From NCBI GenBank assembly GCA_021464415.1, contig CM038471.1:77916414-77980413 (forward strand): a stretch of 64,000 nt of DNA, written 5' to 3'. The position numbers were made by a program, and so were the translations under genes. The notes under the pieces are model-generated. The model made no database searches and was not told the origin of the DNA. It worked only from the letters and a program-made list of their open reading frames with translations. How positions within the stretch are numbered: position 1 is the first letter of the stretch; each line of letters starts with the position of its first letter. Source of the DNA: Lonicera japonica. Its lineage: Eukaryota > Streptophyta > Magnoliopsida > Dipsacales > Caprifoliaceae. Below are positions 12,091 to 23,336 of the stretch, piece after piece.

Positions 12091-13469
12091 GTTAGCGTTT
12101 GTGTGGAGCAAGGCCATCCCGGAAGATTTAGGAAAGGGTGCTCGAGGCGAGTTTTGAAAATAGACCCCTTTTTTATACACAAATGAAAATTATTAATATA
12201 AATGTTTTTATTAAATATATGGATGACAGTTTTTCAAGTAATTAGATCACGACATTAGATTAAACATATAGTGTATTTAACAATAATACCGGTGATATTC
12301 GATTAATAATTATAAACTTGTAAATACATTAACGTATTACAATACAAAGTGCATTTAACAATCATATATCATAGTGCTCGTGCTTCTTTTTTACATAAAC
12401 TGGGATCATAAAATATCAAAACTTTTGAAGAATTTAGACCAAATGTGGTACCATAATGGCACAAATTACTAATGTGAAAGAAACAGGAGCCCTCTCAGCT
12501 TTTGACACACGCGTCTATTTTATATTATCAAATAAAGATAGGACGGATTTTAACTACCAAATGAAATTGCGACCAATTTTATTTAAATTGCTTATTTTAA
12601 TCTTGCAAAAAAAAAATTCTTTGTTTTCTCTCCTTTTTTTTTTGGTTATCCAATATTTTTTTTCTCTACATTCATATACACAAACTTTTACTTAAATACC
12701 TTATACATCATATAATTTTTGTAGATAATATTGACGTGTCAACATATTATTCATTAGCGATAATTAAAATGGACTAAAAATAAAACAAAATTATTATTAT
12801 CGTTTTTTTTATTTTAAATATACAATTATTATTATCTTTTTTTTTTTGCTCTAAATATATTAATTTCACTTCACCCAATTTGGATCGTTGAAAATTACGG
12901 CCAAAAGAAGAGACATATACAGTTGTGTATCTCATCTGCATTTAAAATATAAATTAATGCACTAATAAGTTGTTAACTAAAAATAGTAAAATATACTATC
13001 TTCTTGTCGTACATGCAACCAAGGTTTTGGCCCAGAGATTGAAGGACCACATATATAATTGATTTTCGTTAGGGTCATTTAATGAGTTATTAAATTATGT
13101 GGTGAAGAATTTCATTTAAGTCCTTATATATATATATATAAATATACATACGTGCATGAGCTGTCTTAAGAGATTTTATATGTACTATTATTTTTTTTGG
13201 AAACCATATATACTCTTGCAATTGGGTAATGATCTGAAAGTGGAGGCATAGTAATTAAGATCATCCACCACCATCACAATTAATCAAAATTACCCGATCC
13301 TCGATCTTTTTAAGTTAATTTGATATTGACAGTGAATTAATGTTTAGTAATATTCAAGTTAAGTAATTGCATGCAGAGTAAAAATTATTGCGAGAAAATT
13401 AATCCTAACAAAAGTTGATGCATATAATTGTCGTCTTAGCGTCCTAAAGTTGTATGGGGATGTCTATGT

Positions 13470-13875
13470 TGCCCTTCTTTCTTTTTTTAAATTTTATTTG
13501 AATGCGTGGGTAATTGCCCTATATATTGTGACCACAAATTTTACCAACTACAGAATGTTATTCAAGGACTAACTTTATTATTTAGTGGACCGCCGGGAAA
13601 TAATATCACACACAGTTCAACACTAAAGACGTCGTAGTATTTACAAAATCATTAATTCGTCAACCCGGTACGGGTATATTAATGCAAGAGAATATGGTAC
13701 TGGTCACAATTTTTTTCTAGTACATTCTATGTATTAAATTTTATAATAATTTATATGAAAACTAGGATTAGTTCCTAGTTTATAACTTTTTTTTTGTGCT
13801 CCTAGACTTCTTTTAGATTGTAGGATGTCACCTCTAATTTTATTGGTTAAGGTTCTTTTAGACGATTCTAGTATA
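13470..13875 (+). repeat. Diverged direct repeat, copy 2
   Basis: Second copy of the 11500-12090 segment, about 2 kb downstream in the same orientation. The last block (AAAACTAGGATTAGTTCCTA through TTTTATTGGTTAAGG) is also present near 7505-7590, so part of it belongs to a dispersed family. Confidence 0.55.
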
Positions 13876-16800
13876 AATACGCTAGCTTACTACTGGGTTA
13901 TTGAATTATGAAGGATCAGAGTTACAATGTTGTTATAAGTCATAAAAAGACAACACTTTGAATCCTCCATCCACACCCGGTCCTTACCATTACTTGTATT
14001 CAAAAAAAATTATTGAATTATAAAATGTTATTTTGTGGTGCATAAAATGTCCATACCAAGTTAGTATGGACATGGTGCATAATACGACAAATACTCTGAA
14101 ACTCGTAAGGAACTAAATATTTTGTGGGCCGGCCTGGAGGAAGATAATATTGGATCTAAACTCTCCAAAGTTAGAAGAAAAAACATATCACGGCCTCCGT
14201 TTAGTTCCAAAGAAAAAAATAAATTATTTTCTCTTTGTAAATTGCATTGCATTGGAAATTCGAATATACAACCTCTCCCTTGTGAAACGGGAAGAAGGAA
14301 AGAGAGACTTTAACATGTGAGCATACAAATAAAAGTGGCTTAAAAAAAATACATGCTATGACATAATGAAAATGTATTCCCTTATAACTTTTTCCTTGAG
14401 CTTTTGATTTTTTTCAGAACAATTTGTAGACCTCAGGGATTTTTATTTCTCTTACTGTGAGAATTTTTGTTTACCTTCTTCTTGGAAATGGAATTTTTTT
14501 TGTCCAACAGCGTGAGTTGGAATGAAAGCCAGCAGATTTGCATTTTTAGGTGGAGATCAAGGCTAGAAATATATATACTTGCTAATTAAGTTATTTATTA
14601 ATTTTATTTTGTTTTTGTTCTTCCTCTTTGTGTTTTGACTTTGACCAACACGCTTTCAAAAGGGTTTCTTTTTGTGTCAATATTGTATATTTAGAGTGTG
14701 CCTGTTGGTTATTTTCCTTTGATTCTGTTTCTATCCACGTGATCCGTAAATTCATCCACCCTAAAATAAAGAAGAATTGACGATTTATTTGTCTTTTACG
14801 GTAATTACCTTATAAGTTTATCATGTTACCTTTTTTTAATTATCACAGTTAATATTTACAATTATACCACAATACCCTCATTTTCTTCGCACCTTACCTT
14901 AACCCTAAACCTATTAGTTTTAACCATTTCAACTCCTCAATGCAGCCCACCACCACATCGTCTTCCTACTTAAAAAAATATGTTTCCCTTGTATGCATCC
15001 AGCACGAAGAAAATAGTACGTACTTGAGTTTGTACTCCTCTTTTTTTCTTTTTTTTTTTCTTTTAATCACAAATTGCATAAAGATGGATTCAATGGTACA
15101 TAGTCACAAATTCAACATTACACTCCTCGCGCATGAAAGAAGTTGGAACCAATAGCATAAATAAATCAATGATAATTAATGGAGAGAACATCAGTGAGCA
15201 CAATGGCCATAAAAATATTCTGGAAAACAAATAAATAATTAAAAGAAATTGGTCATAAAATTATTAGAACTTGAGTATCTTAAAACATGAGCAACATTTT
15301 ACGGACAATGATTGAAGGTGAAGTCAAGACAATGAGGATTATGGTTTTGGTGGAACAGAAAAAGACGAGGACAGTTTAAGAAGATCACATTTTTAACTTA
15401 ATTCTGTTAAAAAAAATTAAATAAACAAAATAAATATTATTTTTTGTAAGTCTATCCCATTTAAGCGGTAAATTAATAAAAAAATGTGGATTAACTTAAA
15501 AATTGATCAAAATAGAATGAACTTACAAATCACGTGTATAGAAACAAAATCCCTCTTTTAACTTTAAGTTTTCATTTGTTTCTGAACAAAAACAAGCTCA
15601 AAGGGCAAAACATCAAACTACTGAAGCCTAAAACTGCAAAACAAAATAGAGGAAATATCTAAGGACAGACAAACACGCCCAATTGGGTGTTAGACTACGC
15701 TTACTAGTGAGAGCCGCAACATTATACGCTGTCCTATTAAAAATCTTAATAAAAACAACACAAAATCCAAAAGAGACTACCAAAACTCAAATAATAGATG
15801 CTACCTCCCATGTCGGAGTTTTCAAAATAGTAGCCTCACTTCCACAGAGAGTGGATGTTCAAACTCAGGCGATAGCGTGGTTGGGCAGCTCATCCTTCTT
15901 CCCAAATCGTTTTTAGGGATGGCAAAAATACCCATTCAAATACTTGCGGTTCCCGACTTAATGAAGCGTGTATGAGGATAACTAATCGAGAGTTGGGCAA
16001 GTTTGAATTGGGGATTTCTATAATTAGTCGGATTCAGGTATCGGGGTCTCCACCCCTTACCTGGTCCGATATACTTAGTTTAGTGTTTTTCTTACTTAAT
16101 GCTTCTTTATATATATATATATATAATTTATTTATTTATTTTTGATTAATATATGTATATAAAATTAGTCAATTGTTGCGGCAGGGACCTGACAAGAATT
16201 GGAATTACCTAATATCCCGAATTAGAGATGAAAGCTGTTTTTAGTAACCGGAACGAGGATAGAGTTGATAAGCCCTCTCTGGTACCATCCCACTCTAGAT
16301 GACAAAACAAAAGCAGGAAAATAAAAAGTAATAGGTAGCGATCATTTAGGCGTGATGGACTGCTATACCTCCGTAGATTTCGGCACTAACATATTAATTA
16401 CATACGCGCACGCAACACTTTTGTATCTCATTATTATTCCTATTCCTTTGACCACTTAGTAAAGAGAATCATTGTATTTGTTTTGTTTCTTTAAAAAGAG
16501 AGAATCGATGTAATGGAGAAAACATCAAAGACTATTTGAGGCGTAATGTACATTTTGTTAGATTTGGTATAACAACTTTAGAAAAATATTCATATTCATC
16601 TTCCTTAAGTACTTCGAGAAAAATATTAATATAAGTCTAAATTCATGTCCTCTCCATCCTTTCACAACTTGTATTTACCCATATTTAGTATCAATAAAAA
16701 AAAAATGTTTTTCAGTCCAAAAAATGCATTTGAATCATCTACAAATCATTGTATTATATTGAAAAAATGTTTTTTCATTTTACATTACATATTCCCGATT

Positions 16801-17352
16801 AACATATGCAACGTCATTTCTTTTGTAGTTGCCATGCCAATTATTTTGTAAAAAACTGTTGATGCTAGGACTTGAATTTATGATTTCAAGTATAAAAAGT
16901 CATGTTATCGCCACTTGGTCAAATGTAATCAAATGTTTTAAAATGAATAAATTATTAGATACAATACTACATATGCTTCGTGCGTGCCGTATATTCTTTT
17001 ATTTTTAGCTCATTAGAAAAAATTCGAACTCAAATATTCCTAAGTGTATTAAAACATTTTTTCCATCTAGACTAATTCACTTCTCATGTTTTAGGTCTTC
17101 TAATGTTAAAAAAAAAAAAAAATTACTTATAGTGTGCTAGAGAATGAGATGTTTGCTAAGTCCACGCTCTTACATCTGTCCTAAAGAAAAAAGGTTTACA
17201 CACTGTATTAATTAATCAACCAATTAAAGCCTATTTAGGCTTGAATACTCACTGTCCCTTCAAAAAACAAATAATGCCAATCATTATCGAACATGGGTGC
17301 CACCCCATAGTTGACACTTTAAACCTCCCCAATCCAACCACCCCAAATGCCC

Positions 17353-17364
17353 TTTATATATAAA
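17353..17364 (+). promoter_or_regulatory. TATA box of the intronless PR-1 gene
   Basis: TTTATATATAAA lies about 75 bp before the ATG at 17438, the expected position for a plant core promoter with a short leader of about 45-50 bases. Confidence 0.7.
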
Positions 17365-17437
17365 CCCACACCAATCTAAATTCACCAATACACCCCTAAA
17401 AAAAACCTGCCCATCGCATGTTTGACAAAATTCCCCA

Positions 17438-17944
17438 ATGAAACCATGCTGCTTCACCACCTTCACTCTCCCCCTCCTCTTCCTCACAATCATCTCCGCC
17501 ACCAATGCCTTCACCAATCCCAGTGTCAATACAATTAGACAATTTTTAGGCCCACAGAATGCTGCGCGGTCTGCCCTGCGGGTCCCACCATTAGTGTGGG
17601 ACCCAAAACTAGCCCGGTACGCAGAGTGGTATGCAGGACAAAGGAGGCGAGATTGCGAATTGAAGCACTCGAACGGGCCTTACGGGGAGAACATTTTTTG
17701 GGGGAGTGGCAGTGGGTGGCGGCCCACGGAGGCTGCCTCCGCGTGGGTGGGGGAGAGGAGGTGGTACAACTATTGGGGGAATAAGTGTGTTGGGGGGAAA
17801 GAGTGTGGGCATTACACACAAGTTGTGTGGAGTGGGACTAGGAGAGTTGGGTGTGCTAGAGTGAATTGTTTTGGTGGGAAGGGTGTTTTTATGACTTGTA
17901 ATTATGATCCTCCTGGCAATTATATTGGGGAAAAGCCTTATTGA
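17438..17944 (+). CDS. Pathogenesis-related protein 1-like (CAP domain), intronless, secreted
   Basis: A complete 168-aa frame. Residues 1-24 form a signal peptide (a hydrophobic LPLLFLTIISATNA stretch), so the protein should enter the secretory pathway and act in the apoplast or vacuole. The rest is one CAP/SCP domain. It has the conserved cavity residues of the family: His in ELKHSNGPYGENI, Glu in GENIFWGSG, Glu in WVGERRWYNY and His in CGHYTQVVW. There are six cysteines in the PR-1 pattern. The C-terminus CNYDPPGNYIGEKPY matches the consensus from which the 11-residue CAPE signalling peptide is released in other PR-1 proteins. PR-1 proteins accumulate during defence and bind sterols in some cases; the role here is inferred from family. 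Length and lack of introns are typical. It converges with the minus-strand paralogue at 18724-20314. Confidence 0.93.
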   Translation: MKPCCFTTFTLPLLFLTIISATNAFTNPSVNTIRQFLGPQNAARSALRVPPLVWDPKLARYAEWYAGQRRRDCELKHSNGPYGENIFWGSGSGWRPTEAASAWVGERRWYNYWGNKCVGGKECGHYTQVVWSGTRRVGCARVNCFGGKGVFMTCNYDPPGNYIGEKPY

Positions 17945-18723
17945 GTTTTTTTTAATTTATTTATTTATTTGGGAGAACGTGATGATTATGAGGTTTAATT
18001 AATGTCTTTATTATATACATGTTTTTTTTTGTGTGTGTGTGTCACACATGTGTGGGGTGGGGGGATTTTTTTTTTTTAATTAATGTGCTGAGTTCAATAA
18101 TGAGATATATATATAGGGAAGAGAAATGATATTTTAAGTTCCAAGCTAAATTTTTATGGTTCGTATATTTTGAGTGCTAAAAGTTTGTGCAGAAGATCTT
18201 CTTGTTAGATTTTGGTTTTATTTCTCTATCCATTTATCCTTCAGAATAAACATTCATTTGATTCTCAGGTAGCATGATCTTATTTCACCCAATTGAACAC
18301 ATCCAGCATATTTTTCTTAAAGTCACCAGATTGTCATAATCGACTCCTTTTGAGTTTATTTTTCTTTTTTGAGTTTTAAAGAAAGAATGAGAGAGAGATT
18401 TCTAAATCTTCTTGACTCATGTAAATTTTATTTGACATACAATTTGTACCCTTGTAATATCATACACACGTACACCATTATTTGCTACCTGACTAATTGC
18501 TATGTCTCGATTTAGCATAGCTTAATATTGTCTGTTTCAGACTGATTGGACGGACCATGACGTTGAACAAATATTTGGGGTTGAGACTTTGAGACGACTC
18601 AACTCCATACTAAATCAGACCACAAATACTATATATATACACCCTTAATTTAATGAAAAACTTAAAACTCTACTATATATTTAATCTCAATGCAAACCCA
18701 ATAGATCTTGTAACCAACCGTAG
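17945..18723. other. Shared 3' region between two convergent PR-1 genes
   Basis: Holds the 3' untranslated regions and terminators of both PR-1 genes. No other frame is recognised. T-rich tracts and a (GT)n stretch (about 18032-18041) occur. No poly(A) signal could be assigned with certainty. Confidence 0.5.
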
Positions 18724-20314
18724 TCAATACGGCCTCTGGCCAACGTAGTTCCCCACCGGATCATAATTACAAGTCATGAAAACATCTCCAGTGTCGCACA
18801 CGACGCGTGCGCACCCAATTTTGCGCGTGTTTCTCCACACGATTTGCGTATAATGGCCACACTGTTGTCCAGATGCACAAGTGTTAGTTGCATATGTGTA
18901 GTATTTTTCTTCATCAGCCCATGCTTTTACTGCATCATTGGGAGTCCATGTCGAGCCACTTCCCCAGTATATGTTCTCTCCCAATTTAAATCCATCTTCT
19001 GGGAATGAATGCTTTACCTGTTTCAGAATTTTTTGTTTTTGTTTTTTTATTTTATTTTGAAAATTACGTGTTAGAACTTGAAATAATACTCAAATCGAAA
19101 AGGTCATGTCAATTTATAAGCTATCTAAATATGTAAAAAAAGTAGACAATTCTTTTAGTTGTCTATATATCTGTTACTAATCATTATATTGAAAAAATTA
19201 TGCTTTCTTTATTTTTGCCTTATTTTCATTGCGAAATTAGACTTTATTATAAAATTAGACAACCAGATACAAAAAAAAAAAGATACATACACCTGTTGTG
19301 GGGGTTGAAGGAGGGACGGAGGACTCAAAGTTGGGACATGCTCTTGCAAGCCCTCGGTTGTGCCGTATTTAAGTAATTCATATTATTAACACGTTGTTTA
19401 TATATTAGTCATGGCGAACCCAAATTTAGACAACTGAGTTAAAAAGGGTTGCGATGCATTAAACATTTTTTGATAAGTATTAGTGTGTTTTTCTTTTATT
19501 GAAATAAACTAGATTCTACTCTACCAACTCCCAGTTTTATACCTAATTTAGTTGGTAAGACTCAAACTCGAATTACTAGAAATATCGCATACCATATCAC
19601 TAGGCTAATTTTATTAAAATAAAGTAGATTCTACTTGATAAACTCCCAGCTTTATACCTAATTTAGTTGGTAAGACTCAAACTCGAATTACTCGAAATGT
19701 CGCATACCATATCACTAGGCCAATCTTTCTAGCTCAAGTGCCATTAACTACCTCTCATTAACTACCACTCGGGATGTGAGAGTGAAAATCTCCCTCACTG
19801 TCATTGAGTTGTATTGTTACAAAGAAGAGATTTAGATATTTTCTTTTAAAAACAAAAAGAAAAAAAATTATAAATTCTTCGTATCAAGTAAAATCGCAAA
19901 TGACTAATGTCATAATGATATTGCATAAAACCTAACTTGCAATATATCAGTGTAATGCTTACACTAGCATAAGTTAAAACTACTTTAAAATTAATAACAA
20001 CTCTAAAAAAACACTGTTATCATTGTCAAAGTAGATATAACAATAATAATTACCTTGCAGTCTGGTTTTCTTTGGGAAGCCCACCACCTAGCATACCTTT
20101 CTAGGTCAGAGTCCCACATCAATGGTAACTCCCACTTGGCTGCCCTCACCATATTGTGTGCAAACAAGAACTGTATAGACTCCCCTATGCAACCAAAGCA
20201 CAGTTGCTTTGAAACTCTGTATACTGTTTCATTATCAGGTTTCTTTTGTTGCTCTGTTGGTTGCACTAATTCTGAGGAGAACAAAACAAGAAGAAGAAGG
20301 ACAAATGGTCTCAT
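18724..20314 (-). CDS. PR-1-like CAP protein with one intron, secreted
   Basis: Exon 1 is 20314-20054 (87 codons) and exon 2 is 19017-18724 (97 codons plus stop), total 184 aa. The donor is GCAAG|GTAATT at 20053 and the acceptor AAACAG|GTAAAG at 19018; the junction is phase 0. Residues 1-22 look like a signal peptide ([14 protein letters not shown]). The CAP domain begins near [20 protein letters not shown] and includes KHSFPEDG (His), [10 protein letters not shown] (Glu), ADEEKYYTY (Glu) and CGHYTQIVW (His), with the C-terminal [15 protein letters not shown] matching the CAPE-type consensus. The extra N-terminal segment before the CAP domain (about residues 23-47, with two Cys in CFGCIGES) separates it from classical PR-1 and resembles the Arabidopsis AT4G25780 / AT5G57625 type as I recall it. 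Most PR-1 genes lack introns, so the intron is unusual. The intron contains two tandem SINE-like units. Confidence 0.9.
19510..19740 (-). repeat. Two tandem 115-bp SINE-like units in the PR-1-like intron
   Basis: About 19510-19625 and 19626-19740 are near-identical (GATTCTACT, AACTCCCAG.TTTATACC, TAATTTAGTTGGTAAGACTC, CATATCACTAGGC). On the minus strand each holds TGGCCTAGTGATATGG (box A-like) and GAGTTTGAGTCTTACC (box B-like), suggesting a duplicated SINE head. Confidence 0.7.
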
Positions 20315-20403
20315 TCTTTTCCTTTTTGCTAACTTGAGACTTTGGGATGATCGAGCAATGAGAGGCAGTTGAAGTCATATGATTAAGCTTTGTGGCATGG
20401 TGT

Positions 20404-20416
20404 ACGTATATATACA
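20404..20416 (-). promoter_or_regulatory. TATA box of the intron-containing PR-1-like gene
   Basis: CTGTATATATACG read on the minus strand, about 90 bp before the ATG at 20314. A hAT MITE begins only about 12 bp further upstream (20428). Confidence 0.6.
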
Positions 20417-20427
20417 GATAGTACATA

Positions 20428-20704
20428 TAGGGCCGGACTTGAGAATTCGAGGGCTTGAAGCGAAATTTATCGATGAGGCCCTCCATCCTCAAAATTTTAA
20501 GTTTTTTTTTTCAAGCATCCAAATTCAAAGAAAATAAATTAAATTAAATTAATTTACATAAATGTTTACCGCATATTTTTTAATCAATGATAACATATAA
20601 AATTTTTTGATTAATGAACTTCGAACTTTAAAAAATTATGGAGCTCTAAAAAATTTGGAACCTGAGGCAAGAGCCTATTGCGACTCACCTCAAATCCGGC
20701 TTTG
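20428..20704. mobile_element. hAT MITE in the PR-1-like promoter
   Basis: The left end TAGGGCCGGACTTGAG matches the reverse complement of the right end (CAAAGCCGGATTTGAG) at most positions. The flanks are AGTACATA (20420-20427) and AGTGCATA (20705-20712), an 8-bp TSD with one difference. It is related to the CAGGGCCGG element at 7693-8810. At 277 bp it has no coding sequence. Confidence 0.75.
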
Positions 20705-20712
20705 AGTGCATA

Positions 20713-22038
20713 CCATTTTTGTATACACTCACACTCGCAAATTAAGAGTTGAGTCTGACTAATAATCTATTATATGATATTATATTTTTTAAAGGTACAA
20801 AATTGGGATACAAGTTTTTCCCGGCCCCGATGGCTGAGTACGTGGTGATGTTGTCACATTAAACTAAGATTCGATCCCCGTCCCCTGCTCTTTCCGACCC
20901 ATCATGGAATGCCGTGAATATGAATGAAAAGAAAATAATACATTTAATTTAATAAAAAGGACAATTAATATATTCTCTCATTTATTTTTATAGCCCTTCC
21001 TTATTTTAAGAAATAATGCATTGAATAAACATATATCTATACATGTATAGATAATAAAAATTATGCATGTTCTCTGATCCTGCAACTAAATCTCTTGGCA
21101 CAATAATATAAGATTTTCATTGAAACAATCTTGGAATCGACTTAGTACTCTTAAAATCGATTATCGGCATTATCAAAATAATATTTGGCCAATGACAACC
21201 ACACAAGCGAAGATTAGTTAAAATATGCGAAAGTCGAAAGCTGACCTAGACATTCCGTAGAATAACTCTCGAACAAAAAAAAACGGTTCCCTAATCCTGC
21301 ACTTTCAACAAGTAGCATAGTAACACGTGTACACATTTTTTATAAACTAATAATATTAAATAACGTTGCCATTTAGCTTTCAAATTAATACAACAAAAAG
21401 TATAATGTAAGGGCCGGTATTCACATGCTTAAAACAATAGGAAGGTCTCGTGAGTGATAGGGTGGGGTATGCATGTTAATGTTGAGCCCGTGAACTGGTT
21501 TTGTTTGATCTATAGAAGAATGTGGCCTGACTCCAATGATTCATTCTAGAAAAATAACGAAATGTCTTGCGGCATTGGATGAAGGTTGACATGTGTCTAC
21601 AAACTAATGGTGGCTCCTTTAGAAAATCTATCAGCTTTGTATTATTATTTATTTATTTGGACATTTTTCGATTATGATGAATTTGGGCGTGCCGGTGGGG
21701 GAATATTTGATTGGAGTGTTAATAATTATATACTTCCTTTTTTTTCTCTCTTCATTTTAAGCATACTAGCTGCTTTCTTTTTCGTACGCGAGCAGAACAG
21801 GGAAACTAAATTTTCCAAGATTGAAATTGGGTAATTTTATTTATACCTGTGATTTTTTTAGTTAATTTACATTATTAAGTCAATTTGTATTTTCTATTAA
21901 GTTGATCCGTGAACTAAAATAAACTTACAAAAACAAGTTACTTAATTTTTATAAATATTATACTCCTTAATAATTTAATGTTAAAATATTTACTAAACTA
22001 ATGAATATATATATACTTTGATTAACTAATTTTTTGGA
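20713..22038. other. Intergenic DNA with a SINE
   Basis: Apart from the SINE at 20820-20945, nothing coding is recognised. The frame at 21586-21834 is an AT-rich chance ORF. Confidence 0.4.
20820..20945 (+). mobile_element. tRNA-derived SINE (plus strand)
   Basis: GATGGCTGAGTACGTGG (box A-like) and AAGATTCGATCCCCG (box B-like) lie about 40 bp apart and are followed by an A-rich end near 20930-20945. The pattern is that of a Pol III SINE. No TSD was resolved. Confidence 0.6.
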
Positions 22039-22047
22039 TAAACACTT

Positions 22048-23327
22048 GAATAAATTATATCGATGGCCATTGAACTATTGGCAAATTTTACAAATAATCA
22101 CTATACTTCATTTTGTTACAATTGGACCATTAAACTTTTAAATCATACTACCAGTAACCACTCCGTCAAATTCCGCCGTTAGTTTTTGACGAAACCATTA
22201 TCACGCGAAATTTTAGGGGCATTTAAGTTTTTTTCCTTTTTTCCTTTTTTTTCTCTTTTCTCTTCTTCTTCTTCCGCCATTCTTCTTTTTCTTCTTTCGT
22301 CCCCACCCCTCATTGCCATCGCTGCCGCCATCGATGACGCACCCCCTTTCATCACCGCCACCACCGACGACGCTCTCCATCTTCATCTACAACCCTCCTC
22401 CTTTTCTCCAACTCCCTCTTTCCTTTGTCATTTCCTAACGCAACCCTAAAAACAACACAAATATCAAATTCTAGTTGTACCTAAATTCAATTCTCACCAA
22501 GTACCAATTAATCCAAAATTAAACCATCCAAAAACCACCTGATTAACCTCTCTACAAGCCCCAAAACAACATAAAAGATCAAATTGAAGTTAAACACCCC
22601 TAAATTAAATTAAATTATAACCTTGCTCCTATTAAACCAAAATTAAACCATCCAAAAATCCCTTTGTGGATCCTCCGATTTCTTCACCACTGCCACTTTC
22701 CAATATACTCCTCCTCGATGATACACTTTTCCGACCACTCCCTTGTATCTTCCTACTCGCTATTTTCAGGGAATTTTACCTAAGCTTCACTCTCGCTAGC
22801 GAACTCACTGAATATATTGTATACAAATTTTGAAGGTCCGTCTCTGAAATTAAATCAAACCTATTGGGATTTTGGAATTTTGAAGCAGTTGGTGGAGAAG
22901 AAGGTGATGGTCGGAGCAATGATGGAGAAAGAGATATAGTGGCGGCAGTTGTGATTGACATTGTAGGAGAACAATAGTGGAACGCGGTGGTGCCTGTGAG
23001 AGTGGTAAGCGGTGGCGATCTAGGTGGTGAATGGGGCCAATGTGCAGTAGTAGTGGAGAAGAGATATGGTTCAGGTGGTGAAATGGTGGTTGGGAGTTGA
23101 GGGAGGCTGGGGAAGAAGAAAGAAATAAAGAAAAGAAAAAAGACTTAAATATATAACACATGACAATCAACTGACATGGTTCCCACTAAAAACTAACTGT
23201 GGGATTTGACGAAGTGGCCATTGACATTACTTTTTAAAGGTTTAATGGTCTGATTGTAACAAAATAAAGTATAGTGACTACTGGTAGAATTTGTCAATAG
23301 TTCAGTGGTCATTGATAGTATTTACTC
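22048..23327. mobile_element. Mutator-type non-autonomous element (MULE) with 9-bp TSD
   Basis: The left terminus GAATAAATTATATCGATGG and the right terminus (reverse complement GAGTAAATACTATCAATGA) begin terminal inverted repeats that stay alignable for about 160-230 bp, including CACTATACTT.ATTTTGTTAC and CGTCAAAT.CC. The 9-bp TSD TAAACACTT is exact (22039-22047, 23328-23336), which is diagnostic for Mutator-like elements. The 1280-bp interior lacks transposase. It is C-rich in the middle (22300-22450, 22900-23130) with Pro/Ser/His-rich chance frames and could include captured host sequence (Pack-MULE), which cannot be decided by eye. Confidence 0.88.
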
Positions 23328-23336
23328 TAAACACTT

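Larger units (their letters stand above)
10672..17352. other. Long gene-free interval with diverged repeats
   Basis: No gene could be supported. It contains a diverged duplicated segment (about 11500-12090 and 13470-13875), a GGGATGGCAA-type repeat at about 15914-16300 whose right boundary is unproven, a TATA microsatellite near 13123-13142, and a degenerate SINE-like unit on the minus strand near 16870-16930. Short frames at 12456, 14061, 14940 and 15683 have no recognisable domain. Confidence 0.4.

Noticed and set aside
15914..16300. Complete TIR element starting TAGGGATGGCAAAAATACC
   Set aside because: A possible right end (GGTACCATCCCA) exists but no matching TSD; kept only as repeat debris in the interval description.
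17284..17821. Several ORFs overlapping the intronless PR-1 gene on both strands
   Set aside because: Shadows of the GC-richer PR-1 coding sequence; only the 17438-17944 frame has a domain.
22179..23170. Ser/Pro/Leu-rich ORFs inside the MULE
   Set aside because: Low-complexity frames within a transposon, with no recognisable domain or start context.
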